From the NCBI GenBank assembly GCA_016195245.1, contig JACQAC010000061.1, positions 1 to 35,519 on the forward strand: a stretch of DNA of 35,519 bases. The letters run 5' to 3'. Shown in pieces: positions 19,147 to 28,265 of this stretch. The translations under genes were made by a program, and so were the position numbers. This DNA comes from Pseudomonadota bacterium (lineage in GTDB: Bacteria > Pseudomonadota > Alphaproteobacteria > Caulobacterales > Aquidulcibacteraceae). Each line of letters starts with the position of its first letter. Position 1 is the first letter of the stretch. Under the pieces are notes generated by a model that did no database searches, was not told the origin of the DNA, and worked only from the letters and a program-made list of their open reading frames with translations.

Positions 19147-19182
19147 GGTGCGCTATCCGCCAAACCCGCGCATCACGAATCC

Positions 19183-21096
19183 TCAGGCGCTTTTTTTGTT
19201 GTTGCCGTCGACTTCTTCGAAGTCGGCGTCGACCACGCCTTCCTGATTGGGTTGGGCGCCCGCGCCGCCGGCGTCGCCGCCAGCGCCGGCTTGGCCGCCA
19301 TAGAGTGCTTCACCGATCTTCATCGAGGCCTGCACCAATGTCTGCGTCGCCGAAGCGATTTGAGACGTGTTCTCCGTGCCCAACGCTGACTTCAGCGAAG
19401 CGATGGCGCTTTCAATGGCCGACTTGTCGGACGCCGGAATCTTGTCGCCGTTTTCCTGCAGCTGCTTTTCGGTCGCATGCACCAGGGCTTCGCCTTGGTT
19501 CTTAGCTTCCGCCAACTCGCGCCGAGACTTGTCTTCGCTCGAATGCTCTTCAGCTTCGCGCACCATCCGCTTGATGTCGTCCTCGGAGAGGCCGCCCGAC
19601 GGCTGGATACGCATGTTTTGTTCTTTGTTGGTCGCCTTGTCCTTGGCGCCGACCGAGACGATGCCGTTGGCGTCGATATCGAAGGTGACTTCGATCTGCG
19701 GCATGCCGCGCGGCGCAGGGGGAATGCCAACCAAGTCGAACTGGCCGAGCGGACGGTTGTCCGAAGCCATTTCGCGCTCGCCTTGGAAAACACGAATGGT
19801 GACGGCGTTCTGATTATCTTCCGCGGTCGAGAAGATCTGGCTCTTCTTGGTCGGGATGGTGGTGTTGCGTTCGATCAGGCGCGTGAACACACCGCCCAAC
19901 GTTTCGATGCCGAGCGACAGCGGCGTCACATCCAGCAGCACGACGTTCTTCACGTCGCCCTGCAGCACGCCGGCTTGGATCGCCGCGCCTACGGCCACGA
20001 CTTCATCCGGGTTGACGCCCTTGTGCGGTTCGCGGCCGAAGAATTCCTTCACGACCTGCTGAATCTTCGGCATGCGCGTCATGCCGCCCACCAGCACCAC
20101 TTCCTTGATGTCGCTGGCGGAAAGGCCCGCGTCCTTCAGCGCGGCCTTGCACGGCCCAAGCGTCTTTTGAACCAGGTCATCGACCAGGCTCTCATACTTG
20201 GCGCGCGACAGCTTCATGTTGAGGTGGACGGGCCCGGACGCATTGGCGCTGATGAACGGCACGCTGATGTCAAAATCCGAACGTGACGAAAGCTCTTTCT
20301 TCGCTTGCTCGGAAACTTCCTTCAGCCGCTGCAGCGCCAGCTTGTCTTGCCGCAGGTCGATGCCGTTCTGCTTTTTGAACTCGTCGGCGATGTAATTGAG
20401 GATGCGCAGGTCGAAGTCTTCGCCGCCCAGGAAGGTGTCGCCATTGGTGGAGCGGACTTCAAAGACCCCGTCGCCGATTTCGAGCACCGAAACGTCAAAG
20501 GTGCCGCCGCCGAGGTCGTAGACGGCAATGGTCTTGTTCTGCCCGGCCTTATCGAGGCCGTAGGCGAGGGCCGCCGCCGTCGGTTCGTTGATGATGCGCA
20601 GGACCTCAAGGCCGGCGATCTTGCCGGCATCCTTGGTGGCTTGCCGCTGCGCGTCGTTGAAGTATGCGGGAACCGTGATCACCGCCTGGGTCACCGGTTC
20701 GCCGAGATAATCTTCCGCCGTCTGCTTCATCTTCTGCAGCACGAACGCGGACACTTCCGACGGCGCATATTGCTTGTCGCGGCCCTTGATCCAGGCGTCG
20801 CCGTTCGGCCCGCGCACGATCTTATAAGGAACGAGTTCGGAATCCTTCTTGGTGATCGGATCGTCGAAGGTGCGCCCGATCAGGCGCTTCACGGCGGTGA
20901 AGGTGTACTCGGGATTGGTGATGCCCTGACGCACCGCTTGCACGCCGATCAAGCGCTCACCGCTTTCGGTGAAGGCGACGACGGAGGGCGTGGTGTTCGA
21001 GCCTTCGGAATTGACGATCACCTTTGGGGCGCCGCCTTCCATGACGGCCACGCACGAGTTCGTCGTGCCCAAATCGATACCGATGACCTTACCCAT
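19183..21096 (-). CDS. dnaK: Molecular chaperone DnaK (Hsp70)
   Basis: [62 protein letters not shown]-terminal [15 protein letters not shown]. Confidence 0.99.
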   Translation of the reverse strand: MGKVIGIDLGTTNSCVAVMEGGAPKVIVNSEGSNTTPSVVAFTESGERLIGVQAVRQGITNPEYTFTAVKRLIGRTFDDPITKKDSELVPYKIVRGPNGDAWIKGRDKQYAPSEVSAFVLQKMKQTAEDYLGEPVTQAVITVPAYFNDAQRQATKDAGKIAGLEVLRIINEPTAAALAYGLDKAGQNKTIAVYDLGGGTFDVSVLEIGDGVFEVRSTNGDTFLGGEDFDLRILNYIADEFKKQNGIDLRQDKLALQRLKEVSEQAKKELSSRSDFDISVPFISANASGPVHLNMKLSRAKYESLVDDLVQKTLGPCKAALKDAGLSASDIKEVVLVGGMTRMPKIQQVVKEFFGREPHKGVNPDEVVAVGAAIQAGVLQGDVKNVVLLDVTPLSLGIETLGGVFTRLIERNTTIPTKKSQIFSTAEDNQNAVTIRVFQGEREMASDNRPLGQFDLVGIPPAPRGMPQIEVTFDIDANGIVSVGAKDKATNKEQNMRIQPSGGLSEDDIKRMVREAEEHSSEDKSRRELAEAKNQGEALVHATEKQLQENGDKIPASDKSAIESAIASLKSALGTENTSQIASATQTLVQASMKIGEALYGGQAGAGGDAGGAGAQPNQEGVVDADFEEVDGNNKKSA

Positions 21097-21372
21097 TTCT
21101 ACGTCCTCGTCCTTTCACAGCGGCGCGGCCTTTCTTCGGGGACCCATGTTCTGGCGTCCTGAAAGCGCGCGTCCTGACTTCAATCAAACCGGATTAACGA
21201 CCCAGCGCCCCCGCTCAAGCATCCAGGCCGTAACTTCCCGGTTCATGTGGTGTATCGCCTACGAGGCGCAAGGCTTTTGGAGGCGGCTATCCGCATTCGT
21301 CGCGGGGAAATGGCCGTTCGTGCTAAAGCGGCGGAACAAAAAAGAAACCGAACGGGTGGAGAGCCGATCAAG

Positions 21373-21996
21373 ATGGCTCAAGCCAGTACTGATCTTGAAG
21401 GTTTCCGGCTCTGGCCCGGCCTGCTCAGCCGCACCGAGCAGGAGGCTCTGCGCGATGACGTCTTCGCGCGCATGCGGGGAGGGCCGCTCTACGTGCCGCG
21501 CATGCCGAAATCTGGTCAGCCAATGCGCGTGCGCATGACCAATTTTGGGTCACTCGGCTGGGTCACCGACAAGGAGCAGGGCTACCGCTACCAGGCGACG
21601 CACCCCGACACCGGCAAGCCGTGGCCGGAGGTGCCGCCGCGCGTGCTCGAACTTTGGAACGAACGCTCGGGTTATCCCGCGCCACCCGAGGCTTGCCTCG
21701 TCAATCTGTATGAGAGCGACGCGCGCATGGGCCTACACATCGACGCCGACGAAGAGGCCTGGGACGCGCCGGTGCTCTCCATCTCGCTCGGCGACACCGC
21801 GCTCTTCCGCATTGGCGGCCCCGTGCGTTCCGACCCAACCCGCAGCGTGCGTTTGGCCTCAGGCGATGTGTGCCTGCTCGGCGGCGCCTCACGCCGCTTC
21901 TATCACGGTGTCGACCGCATCCTGCCGGGCACCTCCCGCCTTCTTCCCAAAGGCGGGAGGATCAATCTCACGGTGCGCCGTGTGACGCCGCCGTAG
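21373..21996 (+). CDS. alkB: Alpha-ketoglutarate-dependent dioxygenase AlkB family
   Basis: MRVRMTNFGSLGWVTDKEQGYRY, NLYESDARMGLHIDADE (HxD), SISLGDTALFRIGG, FYHGVDRI, RINLTVRRV. Confidence 0.94.
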   Translation: MAQASTDLEGFRLWPGLLSRTEQEALRDDVFARMRGGPLYVPRMPKSGQPMRVRMTNFGSLGWVTDKEQGYRYQATHPDTGKPWPEVPPRVLELWNERSGYPAPPEACLVNLYESDARMGLHIDADEEAWDAPVLSISLGDTALFRIGGPVRSDPTRSVRLASGDVCLLGGASRRFYHGVDRILPGTSRLLPKGGRINLTVRRVTPP

Positions 21997-23425
21997 TTGT
22001 CGTAGTGGCCGCGGAAGATTGTGCAGGCGTGGACGCAGCCGGCGCACTTGCATTCGCGCCGTGTTGCATCACCACGAAGTCCGGATGCCATCCCGGCGGC
22101 GGGCCGCCTGGTCCCATCGGAATGTCGCCCAGTGCCATGTGATGCGCTTTCCAAACCATCGCCATGTGGATGCGGTCATAGCCCGATGGGTGATCGTAGA
22201 AGAACCATTCCTCGAACGGCGATGGCTCCATCTTGCGATACTCGGACAAGAGCAGCGCCGATTCCGCAAACCCATCCGGCTCCCGCGCCGCGTTCAGCCC
22301 GAACATATCGGCCTGATGCTCATGGAAGCGGACGATGTTGTTTTGAATCGGTGTCGCGATCAGGAACATAAAGCCGATAATCGAGAACAGCAGCGGCATG
22401 CCGGCTGGATCCCAGATATTGCGAATGCCCCATCGCTCGCCAGCGCTGAGTTTGCTGAAGAGCCAATTGGCGAGCGCAAAGACGATGACAATCATAAACG
22501 CGAACATCACCATCAGCGAGACAGTATGATTGAGCACGTAGTGACCGATCTCGTGGCCGAGCACCGCGCGCACGCCCCCTGGTGACTCGCGGTTGATCAG
22601 ATTGTCCGCCATTGAAATGCGCGTCGTTCCTGCAAAACCGGACACATTGGCGGTCACGCGATTGGATTGCCGAGAGACATCGAACACATAAACGTTGTCC
22701 GCCGGTACCCCGTTGGCCTGCGCGGTTTGCAGCACGCTCGTGCGCAGCGGGCTTTCCGCCATTGGCGTGTAATGATTGAAGATCGGCGCGATATAGACCG
22801 GCGCCAGCATGCTTGAGACAGCGAGCAGGGCGATCGCCGCCACGGTGCCCCAGATCCACCAATTCTTTTTCGCCAGCCAAATGACGAAATACAAAATCGA
22901 AATTCCGATCGAACCGATCGCGAGATTGAGTCCGAAGCCTTGCGCGGCTTCCGTCGCCCATTGTGTGAAAGTCTGCCGCGACAAGCCATAATCATGTTCG
23001 CGCACGAACCCGACCCAATAGTCCCATGGCAGGGTCACGAGGCCGATGAGCGAGTAGAAGAGGAAGAATCCGATGACGACGAGGAAATAGACCTTCACGG
23101 TCTTCTCGAGCCATGCGCGAACGCCCTTGGCCCAGCCCAACTGCAGCACCAAAAAGGCAATCACAAATCCGATGATCGGGCCGACGAACTGAATCCAGTA
23201 CCCGCCCTCGAAGTACGAGTCCGACCGCGCGCGCGACGCCGAATTCATCGTGTTCAGCCATTCGCGCGTCGCCACATCCGGGTCGAACGGCAGCGCCGTT
23301 GCGGCATGTGTGGCGGCAGCGGCAGCAGGCGCGTGCTCAGCGGCTGTTTGCGCGAAGGCGGGTCCTGCTATCGCAGTGAGCGCGACAAGCGCCCCCCATC
23401 CCAAAAGACGCCCAGAAAGACGCAT
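21968..23425 (-). CDS. M48 family (Ste24/CAAX-like) membrane metallopeptidase
   Basis: GHEIGHYVLNH HExxH motif, EHQADMFGLNAAREPDGFAESALL, multiple TM segments, signal peptide MRLSGRLLGWGALVALTAIAGPAFA. Confidence 0.93.
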   Translation of the reverse strand: MRLSGRLLGWGALVALTAIAGPAFAQTAAEHAPAAAAATHAATALPFDPDVATREWLNTMNSASRARSDSYFEGGYWIQFVGPIIGFVIAFLVLQLGWAKGVRAWLEKTVKVYFLVVIGFFLFYSLIGLVTLPWDYWVGFVREHDYGLSRQTFTQWATEAAQGFGLNLAIGSIGISILYFVIWLAKKNWWIWGTVAAIALLAVSSMLAPVYIAPIFNHYTPMAESPLRTSVLQTAQANGVPADNVYVFDVSRQSNRVTANVSGFAGTTRISMADNLINRESPGGVRAVLGHEIGHYVLNHTVSLMVMFAFMIVIVFALANWLFSKLSAGERWGIRNIWDPAGMPLLFSIIGFMFLIATPIQNNIVRFHEHQADMFGLNAAREPDGFAESALLLSEYRKMEPSPFEEWFFYDHPSGYDRIHMAMVWKAHHMALGDIPMGPGGPPPGWHPDFVVMQHGANASAPAASTPAQSSAATTTTTAASHGAP

Positions 23426-23531
23426 ATTGATTTCCCCTCGTCCTGGCTCGCCGCCAGACTGCGCCGGCCCCATATGGCTCGGCAAGGGGATGCGCGCGAA
23501 CGGTCGCGCGGATGCGACGGAGACCCACCCA

Positions 23532-24413
23532 ATGCGCCTAGACGCCGCCTACGGAAACATCGACCCATCGCGCCGCACCATCGCCGCGTCCTTGTTTTTC
23601 GCGGGTTATGCGGCTGCCGCGCTCTCTGCCGACGCCGAGCCGATCGTCACGCCAAGCGACGGCCTCACGATTGAAGAAATCCACATCCACGGCGCCAACA
23701 ATTACAACCTGCCCGCTTATGTCGCGCGCCCCGCAGGGCAGGGGCGTCATCCCGCGATCATTGTCGTCAACGAGGTGTTCGGCATCCACGACTACATCAA
23801 GGATACCTGCCGCCGTTTCGCGCGCGCCGGTTTTGTCGCCATCGCGCCGGACTATTTCAACCGCGCCGGCAATCCCGCGCCGCTCACCGACATGAACGCC
23901 GTCCGCCAGATCGTGCAGACCGCGCACTATGAGCAAGTGATGGGCGACACCGCCGGCGCCATTCATTGGCTGAAGGCGCAGCGCTTCGTGCAGCACAACG
24001 CGCTTGGCGTTACCGGTTTCTGCTGGGGCGGTGGCGTCACCTGGATGGCCGCGGCGCGCTTCCCGCACGATCTCCGCGCCGCTGTCGCCTGGTATGGGCC
24101 GCTGCTGCGCCCGCAAGCCAACGGCTTCGGCTACGAAGAGCATCGCCAATACCCGATCGACATCGCGCCAACGCTCCGCACGCCCGTGCTCGGCCTCTAT
24201 GGCGCGCTTGATCAAGGCATCACCCAAGGCGCCGTTACCCAGATGCGCGCCGCGCTCAACACGCATGGCAATCCCACGCATTCCGAAATCGTCGTCTATC
24301 CCGATGCGCAGCACGGCTTCCACGCCGACTATCGCAGCTCCTACAATCAAGCTGATGCACAAGATGGCTGGACGCGCGCTATCGCCTGGTTCCACCAGCA
24401 CGGCGTCGGCTGA
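23532..24413 (+). CDS. Dienelactone hydrolase family protein (probable Tat-type signal)
   Basis: SRRTIAASLFFAGYAAAALSADA, IIVVNEVFGIHDYIKDTCRRFARAGFVAIAPDYF, GVTGFCWGGGVTWMAA, YPDAQHGFHADYR. Confidence 0.92.
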   Translation: MRLDAAYGNIDPSRRTIAASLFFAGYAAAALSADAEPIVTPSDGLTIEEIHIHGANNYNLPAYVARPAGQGRHPAIIVVNEVFGIHDYIKDTCRRFARAGFVAIAPDYFNRAGNPAPLTDMNAVRQIVQTAHYEQVMGDTAGAIHWLKAQRFVQHNALGVTGFCWGGGVTWMAAARFPHDLRAAVAWYGPLLRPQANGFGYEEHRQYPIDIAPTLRTPVLGLYGALDQGITQGAVTQMRAALNTHGNPTHSEIVVYPDAQHGFHADYRSSYNQADAQDGWTRAIAWFHQHGVG

Positions 24414-24441
24414 CCCTTAGATTCTCTGCAAAGGACAAACC

Positions 24442-25506
24442 ATGCGTTATCGCAAACTCGGCCGCACTGGCCTCACTGTTTCCGAAATCTGCCTCGGCGC
24501 CATGACCTTCGGCGGCGACGGCTTCTGGAAAGTCATCGGCGCCCTGCAACAGGAAGAAGTCACCAAGCTGGTGAAGAGCGCCTTCGACAAGGGCGTCACC
24601 TTCATCGACACCGCAGACGTCTATTCCAACGGCCTCTCCGAACAGGTGACAGGGCAGGCGATCAAGTCGCTGCCGCGCGACGAGCTCGTCATCGCCACCA
24701 AAGTCTTCGGCCGCATGGGCGCCTATGGCGGCGAGCAAACCCCGGAAGCCAAGCGCCGCTACGAAAACACCAATCTCTGGGGCCTCTCGCGCAAGCACAT
24801 CTTCGACGGCATCGACGCCAGCCTGAAGCGCCTCGATCTCGACTACGTCGATCTCTACCAGGTGCACGCCTTCGATCCGCTGACGCCGCTCGAAGAAACG
24901 TTGCAAGCGCTCGACGAAGTCGTGAAGAGCGGCAAGGTCCGCTACATCGGCCTTTGCAATTTCGCCGCTTGGCAGATTGCCAAAGCGCTCGGCATCTCGG
25001 CGCGCAAGGAGATCGCGCGCTTCGAGTCGGTGCAGATGTATTATACGATCGCCGGACGCGATCTCGAACGCGAAGTCGTGCCGCTCGCCAAGGAAGAGCA
25101 GCTCGCCATTCTGCCGTGGAGTCCGCTCGCTGGCGGCTTCCTTTCCGGCAAATACTCGCGCAACTCAGCGCCCACCGAAGGCGCCCGCCGCGTCGCCTTC
25201 GATTTCCCGCCGGTCGACAAAGAGAAGGCCTACGACATCATCGATGTCATGAAAGACCTGGGCGACGCCCGCAAAGTCTCGGTCGCGCAAATCGCGCTCT
25301 CGTGGCTCTTGCACCAAAAGCACGTCACCAGCGTCATCATCGGCGCCAAGAACGAGCAACAGCTCACCGACAATCTCGCAGCCACGACCGTCGAACTCTC
25401 GAGCGATGATCTCAAAAAGCTCGACGATGTCTCAAAGCTGAAGCCCGAATACCCAGGCTGGATGCTGCAACGCCAAGGCGGCGAACGCATGGGTAACATC
25501 TCGTAA
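24442..25506 (+). CDS. Aldo/keto reductase
   Basis: MRYRKLGRTGLTVSEICLGAMTFGG, FIDTADVYSNGLSEQVTG, LDLDYVDLYQVHAFDPLTPLEETLQALDEVVKSGKVRYIGLCNF, SVIIGAKNEQQLTDNL. Confidence 0.96.
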   Translation: MRYRKLGRTGLTVSEICLGAMTFGGDGFWKVIGALQQEEVTKLVKSAFDKGVTFIDTADVYSNGLSEQVTGQAIKSLPRDELVIATKVFGRMGAYGGEQTPEAKRRYENTNLWGLSRKHIFDGIDASLKRLDLDYVDLYQVHAFDPLTPLEETLQALDEVVKSGKVRYIGLCNFAAWQIAKALGISARKEIARFESVQMYYTIAGRDLEREVVPLAKEEQLAILPWSPLAGGFLSGKYSRNSAPTEGARRVAFDFPPVDKEKAYDIIDVMKDLGDARKVSVAQIALSWLLHQKHVTSVIIGAKNEQQLTDNLAATTVELSSDDLKKLDDVSKLKPEYPGWMLQRQGGERMGNIS

Positions 25507-25654
25507 CCGGAGCGCGGGCGTCCCGCTCGCTCTTCGCCAAATACAAGCGCAAGCGCTATAAGGGCAGGACCGCGCCGCATGCGCGCCAGGCGGCGCGCGG
25601 CTCCAACTTGGCGATGACGGTGCAGAACCGGAGCGCGCGGCCCCTGCCGCGCTT
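25505..25654. repeat. Pair of 12-bp direct repeats (AACCGGAGCGCG) each followed by a GC-rich hairpin
   Basis: AACCGGAGCGCG at 25505-25516 and 25626-25637; followed by GCGGG-CGT-CCCGC and GCGCGG-CCCCTG-CCGCGC respectively. Confidence 0.55.
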
Positions 25655-25773
25655 ATTTCCATCGCTCCTAACGCAGGTACGTGTTGCGTCGATCATTTGA
25701 ACTCGCAGCCCAATCCGGACACTGGACTGACGACGCGTGTTGCGACGAACGCGAAGATAGATTTCGCCTTAGC

Positions 25774-26529
25774 TTAGGCTTTGTTCTCGCGCGCAGGCGC
25801 TAGCCAAAACGAAGCTCCGACCGCAACAGCAACGACTGCAAGGCGCAGGACATTGCCCAGCCAGCCGCCGAGCGCGTTTTCGCCAAGATCGAACACTTCC
25901 CAGATCGTATTCAACCCGACATGCAGAAAAAGCGGCGGCCAGAAGTTGAACTGCCAGCGCCAAAACAGCCAGCCGAGCAAGATGCCGCTCAGGCCTGTGA
26001 TCGCGACGATGCCGGCGACACTGCCCCAATCCTCGCCCTGGCCGAAATGGGCGACGCCGAAGAACACGGCCGGCCAGACGCACGCCAACCAGACCGGCCA
26101 GCCGCACCAGCGAATGAGCACGCCCAGCGCCAGTCCGCGATAGACAAACTCCTCCGCCAGCGGCCCGCCAAATCCTAACCACGCGATGTCTTGCGCATGC
26201 ACATCCGGCGCAACGCGAGCCAACGCCAAACTCACTGCGATCGCCGGGACCAGCCAGAGCAGCGCCCACAGCGCGGGTCTCCCGATCGGCGCCTGCAAAC
26301 CCGTTTGTCCGATCACCTGCAGCGGCGATCTCCCCGCTGCGAGCGCCGCGAGAAGAACCAGCACAAGCGCATCTCCGAACGAGACGAGCGCCGAGCCAAG
26401 GTACGGAACAGCGCGAACCGGCTCGACCCTAACGAAGGGCGCCAGTAAATCTCCGCTGACAGTGGAGTAAGCGAGCGCGACGGACACGGCCGCCGCGGTG
26501 GCGATCGCCCGCCATCGCGTTAGTCGCAA
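25774..26529 (-). CDS. CPBP family intramembrane metalloprotease (Rce1/Abi-like)
   Basis: GPLAEEFVYRGLALGVL (EExxxR), VFFGVAHFGQG, LFLHVGLNTIWEVFD; multiple TM segments. Confidence 0.92.
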   Translation of the reverse strand: MRLTRWRAIATAAAVSVALAYSTVSGDLLAPFVRVEPVRAVPYLGSALVSFGDALVLVLLAALAAGRSPLQVIGQTGLQAPIGRPALWALLWLVPAIAVSLALARVAPDVHAQDIAWLGFGGPLAEEFVYRGLALGVLIRWCGWPVWLACVWPAVFFGVAHFGQGEDWGSVAGIVAITGLSGILLGWLFWRWQFNFWPPLFLHVGLNTIWEVFDLGENALGGWLGNVLRLAVVAVAVGASFWLAPARENKA

Positions 26530-26579
26530 GGACTCATCCTGATGAATCGGACCTTCTCCCGCTTGTTTGATGCGCGCCC

Positions 26580-27459
26580 GTGGTAGCCGATCCCGCCCCC
26601 ATTGGATTGAAGAAATCGGACATCGCGCGCGGCGAACTCGTTCTGTTTCACCCCCCCGCCGAACTCGCAGGCAACGTGTTCGGCTTCATCCATCGCGACG
26701 AAGACCCGGGGCCCTCAAGTCGTTCGGGTTCTCCCTGAAGTCAGATTTTCAATTCAGCTCATGCTGGATCAGCCCTATTGGCTGCGCGACGCCACCGCTA
26801 ACGCCGAATGGAGGCGCCTGCCGCGCATCGCCCTATGGGGTCCGAGATACGACTGGTGCTACGGCTTCGCCGCCGGACGCATCAAGGCGTTCGGCATCGG
26901 TTTGTCCGCCATTGGGCTGAGACGGATCAGTCAGCGCGCCGCCTCGCAGCTCGTAAACATCGTCTTGGATCTCCGAGACGTGCAGCCGGCGCTGGCCGAA
27001 GCGCTCGAACCTCTAGCCCATGAAGCATTCGATACTTGGCGTTTGCGCGCGGAACACGTCTTGCTGGCGTTCTTCCAGCATTCCGAACCTGACCCGCTCG
27101 CATCCACGCTTGATATTTTGGCCACGGCTGACGGCAGCGCAGTCTCCCGCGCCGCCGCGGCCGTGCATCTGTCATCGCGTCAATATCGTCGCGCGTTTGC
27201 CAACCTCTACGGCGTTGCACCAAAGCTTTACCAACGCGCAGTTCGGGTCGATCGTCGAATACGTCAGCTACATGATACGCCTTGGGAGGCCGATGGGTAT
27301 GCCGAAACACCAATTGCCTATGCAGATCAGCCGCATGCGACGCGGGAATTTCGCGCCATGACCGGCCTCAGTCCCGGCGAATATGTCCGCGAAAAACGGA
27401 GTGGCGGCCTGACGCTCAGGTCAGTACCGACCGACGACGTCACGCCTCCGTTTAGGTGA
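26580..27459 (+). pseudogene. AraC-family transcriptional regulator, probable frameshift near 26706-26715
   Basis: Frame A 26580-26738 (VVADPAPIGLKK...ELVLFHPPAELAGNVFGFIHRDEDPGP) continues in frame B as QVVRVLPEVRFSIQLMLDQPYW...; C-terminal AraC HTH PWEADGYAETPIAYADQPHATREFRAMTGLSPGEY. Confidence 0.75.
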
Positions 27460-27831
27460 ATAGACCTTCTAATGCTTGGGTGACGCCTTTCGGCGAAGAG
27501 CCGCCGCCCAGAAATTAGGGGGATCGGACTGGCTCCAATCCTACACCTTTCTGCCGAAAATCCCTTTCCCATCAACAAAAGTGCGTTTCGCAATCCGACC
27601 GCATTGGAAAGCGCTTACACTGCCCCGGTCTCTTGTCGGGAGGCTGACGGTACCAACAGCCAATCAGTTCAAGAGATGTGATTTGAGTGTGATGCGGAAG
27701 ATGGTCGCGAGATCGGGCGCCGCAGTTTCGAGGAGAGAAAACGAAACTCGAAGTCGCGGGGACTGGTCCGGGGGCAACCCGGCTTGGCGAAGAGTTAGCG
27801 CCAGTCTTTATCGATGTTGTTTTTCAGCTCA

Positions 27832-27872
27832 GGCCCGCCTGCGGGCCGAAGCTGCAAAGCAGCGTAGGCCCG
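27832..27872. repeat. Compound hairpin with mutually exclusive pairings
   Basis: GGCCCGC-CT-GCGGGCC (27832-27847), GCTGC-AAA-GCAGC (27851-27863), and GGCCCG (27867-27872) able to pair with CGGGCC (27842-27847). Confidence 0.6.
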
Positions 27873-27947
27873 TCTGCCTCAACGCATGGCTACTCGCGGC
27901 TCCGTAGGAACGCCACTGAGTCTTCTCCGGTCGACAAAACAAATCAC

Positions 27948-28010
27948 GCGGGGCGCGCACCAAGCACCAACCCCTCTATCTTTCTTGCGCACGCTTTGTG
28001 CGCGCCCCGC
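27948..28010. repeat. 13-bp perfect inverted repeat with nested competing hairpin
   Basis: GCGGGGCGCGCAC (27948-27960) and GTGCGCGCCCCGC (27998-28010); nested GCGCAC-GCTTT-GTGCGC. Confidence 0.75.
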
Positions 28011-28076
28011 TCTCCCATCTTTGAGAGCACAACTCTGATCCGCAGTTTTCGCGACTGAAACTGTAAGCGATGAAAC

Positions 28077-28196
28077 GCGTCCCCTCCCCTTGAGGAGAGG
28101 GGGCAGGGGGTGTGGTGAAGTACCAGCCCCCCCGCGCACAAAAACGACGGAGCAACACCCCGCCCCTTAACCCCTCCCCTCAAGGGGAGGGGACGC
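28077..28196. repeat. 120-bp palindromic MITE/REP-like element
   Basis: Ends GCGTCCCCTCCCCTTGAGGAGAGGGG and reverse complement of GCGTCCCCTCCCCTTGAGGGGAGGGG (1 mismatch over 26 bp), extended inward by a looser GGGGCAGGGGGTGTGG / CAACACCCCGCCCC pairing. Confidence 0.75.
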
Positions 28197-28265
28197 TGCG
28201 ACCCAAAAAAATGCGGCGGCGCCCTTGTCCGGCGCCGCCGCGCGTGCGTCCCGCCTTAGAGGAGC

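Noticed and set aside
18538-19389. 283-aa plus-strand ORF
   Set aside because: Antisense to dnaJ/dnaK 3' region; Ala/Arg-rich shadow.
20305-21162. 285-aa plus-strand ORF (and 19477-20286)
   Set aside because: Antisense to dnaK; no domain-like motifs; shadow ORF.
21097-21240. CIRCE operator or clear sigma32 promoter upstream of dnaK
   Set aside because: No TTAGCACTC-N9-GAGTGCTAA and no convincing sigma32 -35/-10 pair could be seen, despite hrcA being in the window.
27476-27907. 143-aa ORF in the intergenic island
   Set aside because: No hydrophobic core pattern, domain or RBS support; includes the structured repeat; considered non-coding.
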